Of a stretch of 64,000 nt of DNA, positions 41,044-49,710 are shown in pieces. The notes below the pieces were generated by a model that saw only the letters and a list, made by a program, of their open reading frames with translations, was not told the origin of the DNA and did no database searches. The DNA is from CBFFRJ01 sp051486985. GTDB lineage: Bacteria; Pseudomonadota; Gammaproteobacteria; Enterobacterales; Enterobacteriaceae. The translations under genes and the position numbers were made by a program. The stretch's first letter is position 1. Each line of letters opens with the position of its first letter. The stretch spans positions 1-64,000 of the forward strand of contig NZ_JAHVDV010000002.1 of NCBI RefSeq assembly GCF_051486985.1, in the 5' to 3' direction.

Positions 41044-42015
41044 TTACTGTTGCAGTTCTTTCTCAGTAAACAGATCGGCAAATAACGCGGTGCTTAAATA
41101 GCGCTCACCCGAGGAAGGAAGGATAACCACTATATTCTTATTGGTAAAGGTTTCGTCTTCCTGAAGTTTCAGCGCGGCGGCCACGGCAGCACCGGAAGAG
41201 ATACCTGCCAGAATGCCTTCTTCTTCCATAAGACGACGCGCGGTGTCGATGGCTTCTTCGTTGGTAATGGCAACCACTTTATCAATCAATTTCAAATCAA
41301 GGTTACCGGGAATGAAACCCGCACCAATGCCCTGAATTTTATGCGGACCGGGTTTGATCTCTTCGCCAGCCAGTGCCTGAGCAATGACCGGAGAGTCCGT
41401 GGGTTCAACCGCAACGGTAATGAGGTCGGCTTTACCTTTAGTCCCTTTAATATAGCGGGAGACGCCCGTCAGCGTACCGCCGGTGCCTACACCAGAGATA
41501 AATACATCCACCTGACCATCAGTGTCTTCCCAAATCTCCGGACCCGTGGTTTTTTCATGAATTTCCGGGTTGGCCGGATTACTGAACTGCTGAAGCAGTA
41601 AAAATTTTGATGGATCGCTGGCAACAATCTCTTCCGCCTTCTGGATCGCCCCTTTCATGCCTTTCGCGCCTTCGGTAAGCACGAGGTTAGCGCCAAGCGC
41701 CTTTAAGAGCTTACGACGTTCAATACTCATGGTCTCCGGCATCGTCAGCGTCAGCTTATAACCACGCGCTGCGGCGACATAGGCCAGAGCGATCCCCGTA
41801 TTACCACTGGTTGGTTCAACCAGTTCAATACCCGGTTTCAGCACGCCACGTTTTTCGGCATCCCAAATCATATTGGCACCAATACGGCATTTCACGCTGA
41901 AGCTCGGGTTACGGGATTCGACCTTTGCCAGGATGCGTCCATTACCGATACGGTTCAGTCGAACCAGCGGCGTATGACCGATAGTCAGCGAGTTATCTTC
42001 AAAAATCTTACTCAT
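41044..42015 (-). CDS. cysK: Cysteine synthase A (O-acetylserine sulfhydrylase A)
   Basis: The main PLP enzyme that makes cysteine from O-acetylserine and sulfide, and forms the cysteine synthase complex with CysE. The 323-residue product has the Schiff-base Lys42 (NPSFSVKCRIG) and the loop EPTSGNTGIALAYV. Length equals E. coli. It lies downstream of cysZ on the same strand with about 140 bases between, so the two have separate promoters. Confidence 0.98.
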   Translation of the reverse strand: MSKIFEDNSLTIGHTPLVRLNRIGNGRILAKVESRNPSFSVKCRIGANMIWDAEKRGVLKPGIELVEPTSGNTGIALAYVAAARGYKLTLTMPETMSIERRKLLKALGANLVLTEGAKGMKGAIQKAEEIVASDPSKFLLLQQFSNPANPEIHEKTTGPEIWEDTDGQVDVFISGVGTGGTLTGVSRYIKGTKGKADLITVAVEPTDSPVIAQALAGEEIKPGPHKIQGIGAGFIPGNLDLKLIDKVVAITNEEAIDTARRLMEEEGILAGISSGAAVAAALKLQEDETFTNKNIVVILPSSGERYLSTALFADLFTEKELQQ

Positions 42016-42156
42016 GGCCTGTCCTTAACTGTATGAAATTTGGGAACCACCCCAGCATACCCACTTACCGCACGGGCGGAAGTAAGGAAATCGCATATCT
42101 ATATGCTGAGGTGAAATAATGGCAATCAGTATGGAATAAGAACGGGAATAACGCCC

Positions 42157-42918
42157 TTAGCGCCAGAGTGCATTTTTTTCCCGATAACAGTCTACCCACA
42201 TCGCGGTTGCGCCACAGACCGCTACGGGCATTACAACGAGGTTCAGTACCGGGATCAGTGTGAACAGGCTGGTAATCGCCCCGAACTGTAAATTTGTCCC
42301 TTTGCGGGTGCGTAAGGATGCACGCATCGTTTTAAACGGCACTTTATGATTATCAAAAGGATAATCACAATACTGTATCGCCAGCATCCATGCGCTGAAC
42401 AGAAACCACACCACCGGCGCCACCGTCTGGCCGATGCCCGGAATAAAATAGAGCAGCAAAAGCACAACGGCGCGAGGTAAATACCAGGCAAGTTTTTGCC
42501 ACTCACGCTTCATAATGCGCGGGACATCTTTAAGGATAGCGCCAATGCCTGCATCAGGCGGCGTTGCTCCCGTTAAGCGTGCTTCTAACTGTTCAGCTAA
42601 CAGCCCATTAAAAGGCGCGGCTATCCAGTTCGCAATGGTGGAGAAAAAGTAGCTGAACACCAGCAAAATGGAGAGCACAACAACAGGCCATAGCAAATAG
42701 CTCAACCACTGTAACCAGTCGGGTACATGGCTCATAAGCGCGGGGATCCAGTTATCGAGACGGGTAAACAGCCAGATAAATGCCGCGCCCATCAACACGA
42801 TGTTAACCAGCAGCGGCAGAACAACAAAACGGCGGATGCCGGGCAGGGTGATAAGCTTCCAGCCATGACAAAAGTAAAAAAAACCGCTGCGCGAGGGGAC
42901 GGATGAAGATGAAACCAT
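42157..42918 (-). CDS. cysZ: Sulfate transporter CysZ
   Basis: An inner-membrane protein of 253 residues that helps sulfate enter for cysteine synthesis. It has an N-terminal hydrophobic hairpin (the VVLPLLVNIVLMGAAFIWLF stretch) and later hydrophobic segments such as LLLLYFIPGIGQTVAPVVWF. Start and length agree with E. coli CysZ. It is divergent from zipA. Confidence 0.96.
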   Translation of the reverse strand: MVSSSSVPSRSGFFYFCHGWKLITLPGIRRFVVLPLLVNIVLMGAAFIWLFTRLDNWIPALMSHVPDWLQWLSYLLWPVVVLSILLVFSYFFSTIANWIAAPFNGLLAEQLEARLTGATPPDAGIGAILKDVPRIMKREWQKLAWYLPRAVVLLLLYFIPGIGQTVAPVVWFLFSAWMLAIQYCDYPFDNHKVPFKTMRASLRTRKGTNLQFGAITSLFTLIPVLNLVVMPVAVCGATAMWVDCYREKNALWR

Positions 42919-43148
42919 AGTCTGGCTATACTCCTTTGTATTACAGCCGGAAATCAGCAGACTATATTATCTGCTCGCGGGAGAAAAAACCCGTTCGGAA
43001 ATGTTCGAAAAAACAGCAAAAAGCACGATTTCGTTCATCTTTATGCCGTGAAAGGCATGTGTACACTTGCACTTGACGTAATCGGCAAATACTCTTAGTA
43101 AGTAAATGTTTGCCGTGTTGGCAAGGTGTTAGAACAACAGAGAATATA

Positions 43149-44114
43149 ATGATGCAGGATTTGCGTCTGATATTAATCATTGTTGGCGCGATCGCCATAA
43201 TCGCTCTACTGGTTCATGGTTTTTGGACCAGCCGTAAAGAACGTTCTTCAATGTTCCGTGACCGTCCGCTGAAACGTATGAAGTCGAGACGTGAGGATGA
43301 TGATGAGTACGACGAGGATGTCGAGGAAGAAGACGACAGCGTGGGTGAAGTTCGCGTTCATCGGGTAAATACTGCCCCGAAAGCCAGCAGCGAGCCGGAG
43401 ACGCCTCGTCAGCAGCCGCAGCATCAGTACCAGCCGCCGTATGCATCCGCGCAACCTCGCGCCGCTGCGCCTGCCCAGCATCATGAGGAGCGCCCGGTGC
43501 AGCCTGCCACGCAACCTGCGCCTGAAGCGACTTATGTTGAGCAGCCCGTCCGTCAGGAAGCGAGGCCAACTGCGGCACCGCAACCCGTCGCACCGCCGCC
43601 ACAGCCTGTTGCTACGCCAGTGCACCCGGAGCCAGTGGCGCAGCCGGAACCTGAACCTGTTGTTGAGCCAGCCCCGGTTGCAGAAAAACCGGTGCGCAAA
43701 GAGACGGTAATTATTATGAACGTCTCTGCCCATCATGGCACCGCGCTTCAGGGTGAGCTGCTGCTTAACAGCATCCAGCAGGCTGGTTTTAAATTTGGTG
43801 ATATGAGCATTTTTCATCGTCACCTGAGCCCCGATGGAAGCGGCCCTGCACTATTCAGCCTGGCAAACATGGTGAATCCAGGTACGTTTGATCCGGAGAT
43901 GACGGATTTTACTACGCCGGGCGTGACAATTTTTATGCAGGTTCCTTCCTACGGTGATGAACTGCAGAACTTCAAACTTATGCTTCAGTCAGCGCAGTAT
44001 ATCGCCGATGAAGTGGGTGGCGTGGTCCTTGACGATCAACGTCGTATGATGACGCCGCAGAAATTGCGCGAGTATCAGGACCGGATCCGCGAAGTGATAG
44101 AATCACGCGCGTAG
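43149..44114 (+). CDS. zipA: Cell division protein ZipA
   Basis: ZipA tethers FtsZ to the inner membrane at the division septum. The 321-residue product has an N-terminal membrane helix (LRLILIIVGAIAIIALLVHGF), then a charged segment of basic (DRPLKRMKSR) and acidic (DDDEYDEDVEEEDD) residues. A long Pro/Gln-rich linker follows, then the C-terminal FtsZ-binding domain from about residue 185. The linker differs most from E. coli, as is usual. I used the ATG at 43149 (MMQDLRL); the longer frame upstream lacks support. It is divergent from cysZ. Confidence 0.97.
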   Translation: MMQDLRLILIIVGAIAIIALLVHGFWTSRKERSSMFRDRPLKRMKSRREDDDEYDEDVEEEDDSVGEVRVHRVNTAPKASSEPETPRQQPQHQYQPPYASAQPRAAAPAQHHEERPVQPATQPAPEATYVEQPVRQEARPTAAPQPVAPPPQPVATPVHPEPVAQPEPEPVVEPAPVAEKPVRKETVIIMNVSAHHGTALQGELLLNSIQQAGFKFGDMSIFHRHLSPDGSGPALFSLANMVNPGTFDPEMTDFTTPGVTIFMQVPSYGDELQNFKLMLQSAQYIADEVGGVVLDDQRRMMTPQKLREYQDRIREVIESRA

Positions 44115-44139
44115 CCCAGACCTTTTTGTTATCAGCCAA

Positions 44140-44166
44140 AACCCCCGCCCGTCGGGGGTTTTTTAT
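44140..44166 (+). terminator. zipA terminator
   Basis: The stem AACCCCCG/CGGGGGTT (44140-44147 and 44153-44160) is followed by TTTTTT, ending 15 bases before the ligA start. ligA therefore depends on read-through or on a promoter inside zipA. Confidence 0.9.
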
Positions 44167-44180
44167 ATTGATGGTGCGAC

Positions 44181-46196
44181 ATGGAATCAATCGAACAACA
44201 ACTCACCGAACTGCGAACAACGCTTCGCCATCATGAATATCTTTATCATGTCATGGATACGCCCGAGATCCCGGACGCAGAATATGACAAGCTGCTGGTC
44301 CGGTTGCGCGAACTTGAAGCGCAGCATCCTGAACTCATTACTCCCGATTCACCGACGCAGCGCGTGGGTGCTGCGCCGTTGGCCTCTTTTAGCCAGATTC
44401 GTCATGAAGTCCCTATGTTGTCGCTGGATAACGTTTTTGATGAGGGGAGTTTCCTCGCCTTCAATAAACGCGTCCAGGATCGCCTGAAGAACACCGATGC
44501 CCTGACTTACTGCTGTGAGTTGAAACTGGATGGTCTGGCGGTCAGCATTCTTTACGAGAATGGGGTATTGATACGCGCTGCAACCCGGGGAGACGGGACT
44601 ACCGGGGAGGACATCACCTCCAATGTAAGGACGATTCGTGCCATTCCGCTCAGGCTGCACGGCGCTAATATCCCCGCCCGTCTGGAAGTTCGCGGGGAAG
44701 TCTTTTTACCCCAGGCGGGCTTCGAAAAAATCAATGAAGAGGCGCGCCGTACCGGGGGAAAAGTATTTGCCAACCCGCGTAACGCCGCCGCCGGATCATT
44801 ACGTCAGCTTGACCCGCGGATCACCGCTAAGCGTCCGCTTACTTTCTTCTGCTATGGGGTGGGGATCCTGGAAGGCGGCGGACTTCCTCGTGGTCATCTG
44901 GAGCGCTTACAGCAGTTCAAAAAATGGGGGTTGCCGGTCAGTGAGCGCATACGTCTGTGCGACTCTCCTGAGGCGGTGCTCGATTTTTATCATCAGGTGG
45001 AAGCCGACCGTCCTCACCTCGGGTTTGACATCGACGGTGTCGTCATCAAAGTTAATGCGCTGGAGTTGCAGGAGCAGCTTGGATTCGTGGCGCGAGCCCC
45101 GCGCTGGGCCGTCGCTTTTAAATTCCCGGCGCAGGAACAGACCACTTTTGTGCGCGATGTAGAATTTCAGGTTGGCCGCACAGGCGCGATTACCCCGGTC
45201 GCCCGCCTCGAACCGGTACAGGTTGCGGGTGTGCTGGTCAGCAACGCAACGCTACATAATGCGGATGAAATTGCCCGTCTCGGTCTTCGCATTGGTGACA
45301 AAGTGGTGATCCGTCGCGCTGGTGATGTTATTCCACAGGTGGTCAATGTGGTGGAATCTGAGCGCCCCGATGAAACACGGGATATTGTGTTCCCTGCGCA
45401 TTGCCCGGTTTGTGGCTCCGACGTTGAGCGTGTGGAAGGTGAAGCGGTCACGCGCTGTACCGGCGGTCTCATCTGCGGCGCACAGCGCAAAGAGTCGCTT
45501 AAGCACTTTGTTTCCCGCCGTGCAATGGATGTCGATGGCATGGGCGACAAAATAATCGATCAACTGGTGGAGAAAGAGTACGTCCACACGCCAGCCGATC
45601 TTTTCCGCTTAACCGCAGGCAAACTCACCGGTCTTGACCGTATGGGGCCAAAATCTGCTGAAAACGTGGTTAATGCGCTGGAAAAGGCGAAAGCGACTAC
45701 CTTTGCCCGTTTCCTCTATGCCTTAGGTATACGTGAGGTAGGTGAGGCGACAGCAGCAGGTCTGGCGGCCTTTTTCGGTACGCTGGAAGCCCTGGAAGCA
45801 GCGTCGGAGGAAGACCTGCAAAAAGTACCTGACGTGGGCAAAGTGGTCGCCGCCCATGTGTTCAATTTCTTTGCCGAAGAGAGTAACCGCGACGTCATCC
45901 GCCAGCTACTGGCTGAAGGTATCCACTGGCCCGCACCGGTGGTCGTTAACGCCGCAGAGATAGACAGTCCCTTTGCCGGCAAGACCGTAGTACTGACCGG
46001 TAGCCTGAGTCAGATGTCCCGCGATGATGCCAAAGCGCGGCTGGTTGAATTGGGTGCTAAGGTTGCGGGGAGCGTGTCGAAAAAAACCGACCTTGTGATT
46101 GCCGGTGAAGCGGCTGGCTCAAAACTGGCAAAAGCACAGGAGCTGGGCATTCCGGTCATTGATGAGGCGGAGATGATCCGACTGCTGGGGGAGTAG
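44181..46196 (+). CDS. ligA: NAD-dependent DNA ligase LigA
   Basis: Seals nicks at replication and repair using NAD as adenylate donor. The 671-residue protein has E. coli length. Domains: Ia NAD-binding start, adenylation domain with Lys115 in CELKLDGLAVSI, OB-fold, a four-cysteine zinc finger (CPVCG...CTGGLICG), helix-hairpin-helix repeats, and a C-terminal BRCT domain (FAGKTVVLTGSLSQMSRDDAKA). The last base of its stop is the first base of the ypeB GTG, so translation is coupled. Confidence 0.98.
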   Translation: MESIEQQLTELRTTLRHHEYLYHVMDTPEIPDAEYDKLLVRLRELEAQHPELITPDSPTQRVGAAPLASFSQIRHEVPMLSLDNVFDEGSFLAFNKRVQDRLKNTDALTYCCELKLDGLAVSILYENGVLIRAATRGDGTTGEDITSNVRTIRAIPLRLHGANIPARLEVRGEVFLPQAGFEKINEEARRTGGKVFANPRNAAAGSLRQLDPRITAKRPLTFFCYGVGILEGGGLPRGHLERLQQFKKWGLPVSERIRLCDSPEAVLDFYHQVEADRPHLGFDIDGVVIKVNALELQEQLGFVARAPRWAVAFKFPAQEQTTFVRDVEFQVGRTGAITPVARLEPVQVAGVLVSNATLHNADEIARLGLRIGDKVVIRRAGDVIPQVVNVVESERPDETRDIVFPAHCPVCGSDVERVEGEAVTRCTGGLICGAQRKESLKHFVSRRAMDVDGMGDKIIDQLVEKEYVHTPADLFRLTAGKLTGLDRMGPKSAENVVNALEKAKATTFARFLYALGIREVGEATAAGLAAFFGTLEALEAASEEDLQKVPDVGKVVAAHVFNFFAEESNRDVIRQLLAEGIHWPAPVVVNAAEIDSPFAGKTVVLTGSLSQMSRDDAKARLVELGAKVAGSVSKKTDLVIAGEAAGSKLAKAQELGIPVIDEAEMIRLLGE

Positions 46197-46411
46197 TGGA
46201 GAAAGCGCAGCTGATTGAAATCGCCAACACGCCGATGCCCTTCGGGAAATATCAGGGTCGCAGACTGATTGATTTGCCGGAGGAGTATCTGTTGTGGTTT
46301 GCCCGTAAGGATTCTTTCCCCGCCGGGCACCTGGGCGAGCTATTGCAACTGGTGCTGGTGATTAAAACCGAGGGGCTGACGCATCTGGTTCAGCCCCTTA
46401 AGCGCCATTAG
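46196..46411 (+). CDS. ypeB: Small conserved protein YpeB (DUF3820)
   Basis: A 71-residue protein of unknown function with the DUF3820 motif MPFGKYQGRRLIDLPEEYL, shared with exonuclease-like proteins. It starts with GTG overlapping the ligA stop and ends overlapping yfeH by four bases. It follows ligA in E. coli too. Confidence 0.92.
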   Translation: MEKAQLIEIANTPMPFGKYQGRRLIDLPEEYLLWFARKDSFPAGHLGELLQLVLVIKTEGLTHLVQPLKRH

Positions 46412-47397
46412 GTTTTAGCCACTTCCTGCGCCTGGGTTTTTTCAGCCTGATGCTTATAGCGTCGGGCAAGGACCGCGCAGACCATCAGCTGGATCTGATG
46501 GAAAATCATCAGTGGCAACACCATCATGCCGATGACCGAGGTAGGGAAGAGGATATTGGCCATCGGGATACCGTTGGCCAGGCTTTTCTTGGAGCCGCAG
46601 AAAACAATAGTAATTTCGTCGGCTTTGTTAAAGCCGCAGCGACGGGCGACCACGACATTAACCGCAATAACGATAGCCAGCAGGACAATACTCACCACCA
46701 CGATAAACAGTAATGATCCCACGCCCACCTTCTGCCAGATACCATTAACCACCGCTTCGCTGAAGGCAGAATAGACCACCAGCAGAATGGATGTCTGATC
46801 CGTTTTCGAGATCCATTTTTTATTGCGCGCGACCCATGCTCCCGTCCACGGGCGGGAAAGGTGCCCCAGCACAAACGGCAGCAGCAGTTGCAGCATAATT
46901 TTACCGACCTGCTCAAAACTCCCCTCAGCACCGTGCAAATTCATCAGCAGTCCTACCAGCAGCGGTGAGAGGAAGATACCCAGCAGACTTGATGCGGAAG
47001 CGGAGCAGACCGCCGCCGCGACATTACCGCCTGCGAGCGAGGTAAAGGCAATGGCTGACTGGACGGTCGCAGGCAAGATGCACAGGTATAAAAAGCCGGT
47101 GTAAAGTTCCTGGCTGACATTTACCGGTGACCACCAGACGAAAAGCACGCCCAGGGCCGGGAAGAGGATGAAGGTGCTACACATGACCCAGAGGTGTAAT
47201 CGCCAGTGGCTGCCGCCAGCAATAATCGCCTCGCGGGATAGCTTTGCGCCATGCATAAAAAAGAGTAGCGCAATGGCCGCCATAGTCAGCCATTCAAAGA
47301 AGGGGACAAAACCGCCTCTTGCCGGTAAAAAAGTCGCCAGCAGTACCGTTACGATAAGCGTCAGCGTGAAGGGATCAAGAATACGAAAAAGTTTCAT
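46408..47397 (-). CDS. yfeH: Bile acid:sodium symporter family protein YfeH
   Basis: A 329-residue inner-membrane protein of the bile acid:Na+ symporter/arsenite ACR3 superfamily with about ten hydrophobic helices, starting MKLFRILDPFTLTLIVTVLL. Substrate unknown. It is divergent from the LysR-type regulator yfeR, a typical regulator-target arrangement, and its stop codon overlaps the convergent ypeB stop (TTAG). Confidence 0.93.
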   Translation of the reverse strand: MKLFRILDPFTLTLIVTVLLATFLPARGGFVPFFEWLTMAAIALLFFMHGAKLSREAIIAGGSHWRLHLWVMCSTFILFPALGVLFVWWSPVNVSQELYTGFLYLCILPATVQSAIAFTSLAGGNVAAAVCSASASSLLGIFLSPLLVGLLMNLHGAEGSFEQVGKIMLQLLLPFVLGHLSRPWTGAWVARNKKWISKTDQTSILLVVYSAFSEAVVNGIWQKVGVGSLLFIVVVSIVLLAIVIAVNVVVARRCGFNKADEITIVFCGSKKSLANGIPMANILFPTSVIGMMVLPLMIFHQIQLMVCAVLARRYKHQAEKTQAQEVAKT

Positions 47398-47486
47398 AAA
47401 GACTCCTGCAAATCAGTGCCAATAGTTTGCTTTTATTGGTTTGAGAAATAAAATTGATTTATTGAATGAATTTATGAATTTTTTAG

Positions 47487-48416
47487 ATGAATTATACCCT
47501 TAAACAGTTGCGCGTTTTCGTAACGGTAGCGCAGGCCCGCAGTTTCAGCCGGGCGGGCGATATTATCGGCCTGAGTCAGTCTGCGGTAAGCCACTCAGTC
47601 AAAGAGCTGGAGTCCCAGACGGGTGTGCGGTTGCTCGACCGAACCACCCGCGAGGTCATTCTGACAGAGGCTGGACAACAGCTTGCTGCGCGTCTGGAGC
47701 GTCTTCTGGATGAGCTTAATAGCACGTTGCGTGAAGCAGGGCGTGTTGGGCAGCAACTGACGGGCACCGTACGTGTGGCAGCCAGCCAGACGCTCTCCGC
47801 CCATCTTATCCCGCAGTGTATTGCCCAAAGTAACAGGTGCTATCCTGAAATTGATTTTATGCTTCACGATCGGCCGCAGCAGTGGGTGCTGGAAAGCATT
47901 CGGCATGGAGAAGTCGATTTTGGCATGGTTATCGACCCGGGTCCGGTGAGCGATCTTGAGTGCGAAGAGATCCTCTCTGAACCCTTTTTTCTCCTCTGCC
48001 GGGGCGATCACGCCTGGGCTGATAAGCCCGGAGTGCGCTGGTCAGAACTTGAAGGGGCGAGGCTGGTCGTACAGGACTATGCTTCGGGAAGCCGCCCGCT
48101 TATTGATGCGGCGCTGATGCGCTTTGGTATTCACGCGCGGATTGTTCAGGAGATTGGACACCCGGCTACCCTGTTTCCTATGGTCGAGGCGGGAATAGGC
48201 GTCAGTGTTATGCCTGCGCTGGCTTTGCCTCTGCCACAGGGGAGCCAGCTGTGCGTGAAGCGGCTGATGCCCGAGATAGAACGTAAAATTATGCTGGTGC
48301 GGCGTAAAAATCGCTCATTATCGGGGGCGGCGCAGGCGGTGTGGGATGTGGCGAGGGAACAGGCCCGGTATTTGACTCAGGCCAGAGCAGAAGACCCGCT
48401 GTTTACTCAGATATAA
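47487..48416 (+). CDS. yfeR: LysR-type transcriptional regulator YfeR
   Basis: A 309-residue LysR-family protein: an N-terminal winged helix (MNYTLKQLRVFVTVAQARSF..., recognition helix near SQSAVSHSVKELE) and a C-terminal effector-binding domain. It probably controls the divergent yfeH; the 89-base gap holds AT-rich sequence with no site I can name. In related bacteria YfeR has been linked to low-osmolarity growth. Its last ten bases overlap the 3' end of the convergent FlxA-like gene. Confidence 0.92.
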   Translation: MNYTLKQLRVFVTVAQARSFSRAGDIIGLSQSAVSHSVKELESQTGVRLLDRTTREVILTEAGQQLAARLERLLDELNSTLREAGRVGQQLTGTVRVAASQTLSAHLIPQCIAQSNRCYPEIDFMLHDRPQQWVLESIRHGEVDFGMVIDPGPVSDLECEEILSEPFFLLCRGDHAWADKPGVRWSELEGARLVVQDYASGSRPLIDAALMRFGIHARIVQEIGHPATLFPMVEAGIGVSVMPALALPLPQGSQLCVKRLMPEIERKIMLVRRKNRSLSGAAQAVWDVAREQARYLTQARAEDPLFTQI

Positions 48417-48751
48417 ATATCGATCTGATGGTCAGTTGAAGGCGTGTTGACACCTTCTACTTTGGCCTGCTTCTCATCAGCTTTTTTCTGTGCTTCCTCT
48501 GCCTGCTTATGTTGCAGTTGGGCCAGTTGAGTCTGTAGCAAATCGATTTGAGCCTGAATTTGCTGTTGCTGCGTCTTTTTCTGCTCGGTCGTACCCGTTC
48601 CTTCAGAAATACTTTTCAGCTGTTTCGTGAGCGTGGAGATTTGCTGAGTGATGCGGCTTATTTGGGAGGCAATATCGCTGGCACCAGAAGATGAACTACT
48701 GCTGCCACTGCCGCTGGTCACTGACGATGTCGTCGTTTGGATTGTTGTCAT
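48407..48751 (-). CDS. FlxA-like coiled-coil protein
   Basis: A 114-residue protein resembling FlxA, a sigma-28-dependent protein of unknown function. It has a Ser/Gly/Thr-rich N-terminus, then a coiled coil (ASQISRITQQISTLTKQLK, and a Gln-rich ...QQIQAQIDLLQTQLAQLQH), and a charged C-terminus ending DHQIDIYI. The FlxA ending DKINIYV is alike. No signal peptide. An AAAGG site precedes the ATG and a sigma-28-like promoter lies upstream. Its 3' end overlaps the yfeR 3' end by ten bases. No flagellar gene is near; in E. coli this location holds other genes. Confidence 0.75.
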   Translation of the reverse strand: MTTIQTTTSSVTSGSGSSSSSSGASDIASQISRITQQISTLTKQLKSISEGTGTTEQKKTQQQQIQAQIDLLQTQLAQLQHKQAEEAQKKADEKQAKVEGVNTPSTDHQIDIYI

Positions 48752-48778
48752 TATTAATACCTTTGCCGTAAAAGAGGA

Positions 48779-48806
48779 GTATTGACGTATTTATATTTTT
48801 TCTTTA
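48779..48806 (-). promoter_or_regulatory. Sigma-28-like promoter for the FlxA-like gene
   Basis: On the minus strand TAAAGAAA (48806-48799) is followed after 12 bases by GTCAATAC (48786-48779), resembling the FliA consensus TAAAGTTT-N11-GCCGATAA with one base more spacing. It lies about 30 bases before the ATG. The 304-base gap 48752-49055 otherwise holds only the tRNA operon terminator. Confidence 0.4.
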
Positions 48807-49024
48807 GCCACGCACCGTTGGCGCGGTTCGGGAATCATATCCTGACATTAAGGATAAATTATGGATAAAGGTCACTTAATTTGTACATTGATTTTATTGG
48901 TATTTTTATTTTGCATAGAACAATTATGGCAAAGTTTATGGCTTAGGATGTGCGCTGAGATGCGTGAAAAACGCAGACTAAAGAGAAACTGCTTCAGGTT
49001 CGAAGCTTATAAATCGCAGATAGC

Positions 49025-49051
49025 AAAAAAGCGCCTTTAGGGCGCTTTTTT
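49025..49051 (-). terminator. Terminator of the valine/lysine tRNA operon
   Basis: The stem AAAAAAGCGCC/GGCGCTTTTTT (49025-49035 and 49041-49051) gives a minus-strand U-run just past the last tRNA. Confidence 0.93.
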
Positions 49052-49055
49052 ACAT

Positions 49056-49131
49056 TGGTGGGTCGTGCAGGATTCGAACCTGCGACCAATTGATTAAAAG
49101 TCAACTGCTCTACCAACTGAGCTAACGACCC
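49056..49131 (-). tRNA. lysV: tRNA-Lys(TTT)
   Basis: A 76-base tRNA beginning GGGTCGTTAGCTCAG and ending with encoded CCA. The anticodon loop CTTTTAA holds TTT between the GTTGA and TCAAT arms. It is the last tRNA of the four-gene operon. The gene name follows the E. coli order valU-valX-valY-lysV. Confidence 0.96.
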
Positions 49132-49135
49132 GAAG

Positions 49136-49211
49136 TGGTGGGTGATGACGGGATCGAACCGCCGACCCCCTCCTTGTAAGGGAGGTGCTCTCCCAGCTGA
49201 GCTAATCACCC
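49136..49211 (-). tRNA. valY: tRNA-Val(TAC), copy adjacent to tRNA-Lys
   Basis: A 76-base tRNA starting GGGTGATTAGCTCAGCTGGG, anticodon TAC, encoded CCA. It lies four bases from tRNA-Lys and is identical to the other two Val copies. The symbol is by position only. Confidence 0.96.
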
Positions 49212-49257
49212 ACTTCGGTACTTCATTTTACTGCAAGAAATCCAGCTGGCGAGAAAG

Positions 49258-49333
49258 TGGTGGGTGATGACGGGATCGAACCGCCGACCCCCTCCTTGTA
49301 AGGGAGGTGCTCTCCCAGCTGAGCTAATCACCC
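49258..49333 (-). tRNA. valX: tRNA-Val(TAC), middle copy
   Basis: A 76-base tRNA identical to its neighbours, anticodon TAC with encoded CCA, separated by 46 bases from the copy at 49136-49211. The symbol is by position only. Confidence 0.96.
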
Positions 49334-49376
49334 ACTTCTCAATTTCTTGCTACACGGCGGAGACTACATAAGTAGT

Positions 49377-49452
49377 TGGTGGGTGATGACGGGATCGAAC
49401 CGCCGACCCCCTCCTTGTAAGGGAGGTGCTCTCCCAGCTGAGCTAATCACCC
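49377..49452 (-). tRNA. valU: tRNA-Val(TAC), promoter-proximal copy
   Basis: A 76-base tRNA, anticodon TAC, encoded CCA, the first gene of the operon, identical to the other two Val copies. The symbol is by position only. Confidence 0.96.
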
Positions 49453-49469
49453 CCGCTGTGTGGAGTCGC

Positions 49470-49497
49470 ATTATAGGGAGAGTTGAAAATGAGTCAA
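49470..49497 (-). promoter_or_regulatory. Promoter of the valine/lysine tRNA operon
   Basis: On the minus strand TTGACT (49497-49492) and a perfect TATAAT (49475-49470) are 16 bases apart, about 17 bases ahead of the first Val tRNA. The bases after the -10 include GCGACTCC, a GC-rich discriminator typical of stringently controlled stable RNA promoters. Confidence 0.85.
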
Positions 49498-49710
49498 CGC
49501 ATTTTCTAAAGAAATTGTTCGTTCGTCGTAAAATTAGTCAAAGCGAGCTTTAAATGGTCTTTGTTGTCTGATTTGTATACAAAATACAGATGAATAGCCG
49601 GGATTGTGGCAACAACATTGAGGATTCACCTCACGGTGATAGAATATCGCCGACTTCATTTTTCCTGATTTGCCGGCTATCGGCATCTTTATCAAACGTA
49701 AGGCCATTTC

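Noticed and set aside
49136..49452. Direct repeats across the valine tRNA region, considered as a CRISPR or mobile repeat
   Set aside because: The repeats are three complete identical tRNA-Val genes of 76 bases with unrelated spacers, so they are ordinary tRNA gene duplicates.
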